From: Oscillibacter sp.
GTDB lineage: Bacteria; Bacillota; Clostridia; Oscillospirales; Oscillospiraceae
NCBI GenBank assembly: GCA_003522105.1
Contig: DPGF01000012.1
Coordinates: forward strand, 18,681-52,091
DNA: 33,411 nt
Direction of reading: 5' to 3'
Shown here: positions 31,427-33,411 of the stretch, piece by piece
Layout: every line of letters starts with the position of its first letter
Position numbering within the stretch: position 1 is the stretch's first letter
Notes under the pieces: model-generated
Databases searched by the model: none
What the model was told of the DNA's origin: nothing
The model's input: only the letters and a program-made list of their open reading frames with translations
Position numbers and translations under genes: made by a program

Positions 31427-32428
31427 ATGTACTTGGAGATCTATTCCGAACTGCCGCAGCAGCTGCTCCCCATGGCGGAAGCGCCCGCGATGCAGCGGCT
31501 GAAGCACGTCGGCATGCACTGCGGCTGCGAATACACGGCCTATCCCATCTACCGCGACGCCGTTGCGCCGTATTCGCGCTACACACATTCCCTCGGCACT
31601 GCCGCCATCGTCTGGCACTTCACGCGCGACTTAAAGCAAGCTGTTGCGGCAATGCTGCACGACATCGCGACGCCCGCGTTCGCTCATGTGGTCGACTTTC
31701 TGAACGGCGACCATCTCCGGCAGGAATCGACCGAAAGCCGCACACGCGCGATGATCGCCTCGTCGCCGGAGCTGATGGCGCTGCTCGACAAAAGCGGCCT
31801 GACGATCGACGACGTGGACGACTACCACCGCTACCCCATCGCCGACAACGATTCGCCCCGTCTCTCCGCCGACCGGCTTGAATACACGCTTGGCAACGCC
31901 CACCTCGTCTTTCACTGCCCGAAAGAAAAACTGAAACACATCTTCGACGATCTTTTCATCGGCAAAAATGAAGACGGCGAAGATGAACTCTGCTTTGCCC
32001 ACGCCGCGCAGGCCGACGCCTTCACCCGCCTTGCCTTGCGGCAGTCGGAGTGGTTCGTCTCCGACGACGACCGCTTCAGCATGCAGGCGCTGGCCGACAT
32101 TTTGCGTAAGGCACAGCAACGCGGCGTATTGACGGTGGATGACCTCTACCTTGACGAGCCGCATGTCATCAGCCTGCTTCTCTCGGACCCGGTCATTGCC
32201 GCGCATTGGCAGGAATACCGCTGCATTGTCGGCACGCAAAGCGGCCCAAATCCGCCTGAGGACGTTTATGCCGTCAGGATCGCTGCAAAAAAGCGCAGCA
32301 TCGATCCGTTGGTACAAGCAGAAAACGGGCTGCGGCGCTTCACAGCCATCAGCACCGACTACGCAGCAAGACTATGTTCTTTCCGCGCAGATGATTTCGA
32401 CCGCTGGGTCTGGGCAAGATTCGAATAA
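31427..32428 (+). CDS. HD-domain protein, dNTPase-like
   Basis: The 333-residue protein has metal-binding HD residues: H54 (RYTHSLGTA), H78-D79 (AMLHDIATPAFAH) and D149 (LSADRLEYT). This layout, with R-x-x-H-S-x-G before and A-F-A-H after the HD pair, is that of the dGTPase/SAMHD1-like branch, but I cannot say whether it cleaves dNTPs. The ATG at 31427 follows GAAAGAGAG; the frame is open a few codons upstream into the terminator. It is convergent with tuf and may rely on read-through from murA, since no separate promoter is visible. Confidence 0.82.
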   Translation: MYLEIYSELPQQLLPMAEAPAMQRLKHVGMHCGCEYTAYPIYRDAVAPYSRYTHSLGTAAIVWHFTRDLKQAVAAMLHDIATPAFAHVVDFLNGDHLRQESTESRTRAMIASSPELMALLDKSGLTIDDVDDYHRYPIADNDSPRLSADRLEYTLGNAHLVFHCPKEKLKHIFDDLFIGKNEDGEDELCFAHAAQADAFTRLALRQSEWFVSDDDRFSMQALADILRKAQQRGVLTVDDLYLDEPHVISLLLSDPVIAAHWQEYRCIVGTQSGPNPPEDVYAVRIAAKKRSIDPLVQAENGLRRFTAISTDYAARLCSFRADDFDRWVWARFE

Positions 32429-32431
32429 GGA

Positions 32432-32468
32432 AAAACCGGTGCAGCCACTTTTGGCTGCACCGGTTTTC
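32432..32468 (+). terminator. Intrinsic terminator of the HD gene
   Basis: A perfect 15-pair stem (32432-32446 with 32453-32467) has a loop ACTTTT. It starts four bases after the stop. Confidence 0.85.
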
Positions 32469-32480
32469 TGATCGCAGCAA

Positions 32481-32520
32481 GCAAAAAGAGCAGCAGGTCT
32501 TACGACCTGCTGCTCTTTAT
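32481..32520 (-). terminator. Intrinsic terminator of tuf
   Basis: A perfect 15-pair stem (32485-32499 with 32504-32518) is followed on the minus strand by TTTTTGC. It lies back to back with the HD-gene terminator. Confidence 0.85.
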
Positions 32521-32556
32521 TCAGTCTTTGGGTGACCCTCGATGGATCAATTAGAC

Positions 32557-33411
32557 CTAAGTCTCGATGACAACACCGGAACCGACGGTACGGCCGCCCT
32601 CGCGGATAGCGAAGCGGAGACCCTTCTCGATAGCGATCGGGGTGATCAGCTCGACCTTCATGTCGACGTTATCGCCGGGCATGCACATCTCGGTGCCCTC
32701 GGGCAGAGTGATGACGCCAGTAACGTCGGTGGTACGGAAGTAGAACTGAGGACGATAGTTGTTGAAGAACGGGGTGTGACGGCCGCCCTCGTCCTTGTTC
32801 AGGACGTAAACCTGACCAACGAACTTGGTGAGGGGGTGAATGGAACCGGGCTTGGACAGAACCTGGCCGCGCTCGATCTCGTTCTTGGCAACACCACGGA
32901 GCAGGGTACCAATGTTATCACCAGCCTCGGCGTAGTCGAGCAGCTTGTGGAACATTTCGATACCGGTGACGACGGTCTTGCGGCGCTCGTCGGTCAGACC
33001 GATGATCTCGACTTCCTCGCCGAGCTTCAGCTGGCCACGCTCAACACGGCCGGTAGCGACGGTACCACGACCGGAGATCGTGAAGACGTCCTCAACGGGC
33101 ATCAGGAACGGCTGGTCGGCCTTACGGTCGGGCGTGGGGATCCAGGTATCAACAGCGTCCATGAGCTCGTGCATGCACTTGTACTCGGGAGCTTCGATGT
33201 CCTTGGACTCGGAGATCAGGGCGTTCAGAGCGCTGCCGCGGATGATCGGGGTCTCATCGCCGGGGAAGCTGTAGAAGTCGAGCATCTCGCGGACTTCCAT
33301 CTCGACGAGCTCGAGCAGCTCTTCATCGTCGACCTGGTCGCACTTGTTCAGGAAAACGAGAACGGAAGGCACGTTGACCTGACGGGCGAGCAGCAGGTGC
33401 TCACGAGTCTG
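32557..33411 (-). CDS. tuf: Translation elongation factor Tu, 3' part
   Basis: The gene runs off the right edge; 284 C-terminal residues are visible, beginning QTREHLLLARQVNVPSVLVF. The guanine-specificity motif NKCDQVD is present, followed by domain II (PVEDVFTISGRGTVATGRVERG) and domain III (HTPFFNNYRPQFYFRTTDVTG, PGDNVDM, RFAIREGGRTVGSGVV). The protein ends GVVIET with TAG and a second stop two codons later. It carries aminoacyl-tRNA to the ribosome. Codon use looks highly biased, as expected for an abundant protein. The start and any rps/fus neighbours are outside. Confidence 0.97.
   Translation of the reverse strand, partial: QTREHLLLARQVNVPSVLVFLNKCDQVDDEELLELVEMEVREMLDFYSFPGDETPIIRGSALNALISESKDIEAPEYKCMHELMDAVDTWIPTPDRKADQPFLMPVEDVFTISGRGTVATGRVERGQLKLGEEVEIIGLTDERRKTVVTGIEMFHKLLDYAEAGDNIGTLLRGVAKNEIERGQVLSKPGSIHPLTKFVGQVYVLNKDEGGRHTPFFNNYRPQFYFRTTDVTGVITLPEGTEMCMPGDNVDMKVELITPIAIEKGLRFAIREGGRTVGSGVVIET

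Overview
The window is a compact chromosomal segment of a Gram-positive, probably anaerobic bacterium, most likely a mid-to-high-GC gut member of the Clostridia (Oscillospiraceae/Ruminococcaceae-like). This rests on four things: a complete V/A-type ATPase operon in the Enterococcus ntp gene order, an oxygen-sensitive class III ribonucleotide reductase with its activase, a WalRK-type two-component system with YycH/YycI-like partners, and AAGGAGG-type ribosome binding sites with intrinsic terminators. The species assignment is inference. I see no insertion sequence, integrase, phage gene, CRISPR array, tRNA or rRNA.

Layout. 1-582 (+): end of pyrB and complete pyrI. 637-9192 (-): nine-gene V/A-ATPase operon, read as ntpF-I-K-E-C-G-A-B-D, with a good promoter at 9251-9279. 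The K subunit keeps the Na+ ligands known from E. hirae. 9526-10212 (-): DUF1275 membrane protein. 10539-13345 (+): nrdD and nrdG behind a probable pair of NrdR boxes, with an intrinsic terminator between the two genes. 13380-13841 (-): divergent PAP2-family membrane protein. 14008-18818 (-): folate cluster in the order folC, folE, an HD-domain phosphohydrolase, folP, a folB-folK fusion, then a TraX-family membrane protein. 19171-19485 (-): short, possibly truncated gene. 19791-21947 (+): tex. 22176-22970 (-): CPBP-family membrane protein of lower GC. 23058-24477 (-): smpB, a cyclophilin and ssrA (tmRNA), which puts both core parts of trans-translation in one cluster. 24699-29903 (+): a NUDIX hydrolase, the WalRK-like pair and YycH/YycI-like proteins. 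30071-31363 (+): murA. 31427-32428 (+): dNTPase-like HD protein. 32557-33411 (-): 3' part of tuf.

How the parts work together. Most genes are housekeeping: pyrimidine and deoxynucleotide synthesis, folate, ion-motive ATPase, cell-envelope control, ribosome rescue and translation. The parts most worth attention are regulatory or local oddities. They are the NrdR box pair, two terminators placed directly against the ribosome binding site of the next gene, GC-rich hairpins in the 5' leaders of ntpF, folC and tex, and an inverted repeat wrapped around the tex -35 element. Others are an HD phosphohydrolase that could fill the missing dephosphorylation step of folate synthesis, a one-residue longer catalytic loop in MurA, and a possible tmRNA tag that lacks an obvious standard resume codon. 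I did not find evidence for a wholly new multi-gene system. The folate HD protein is the best functional lead.
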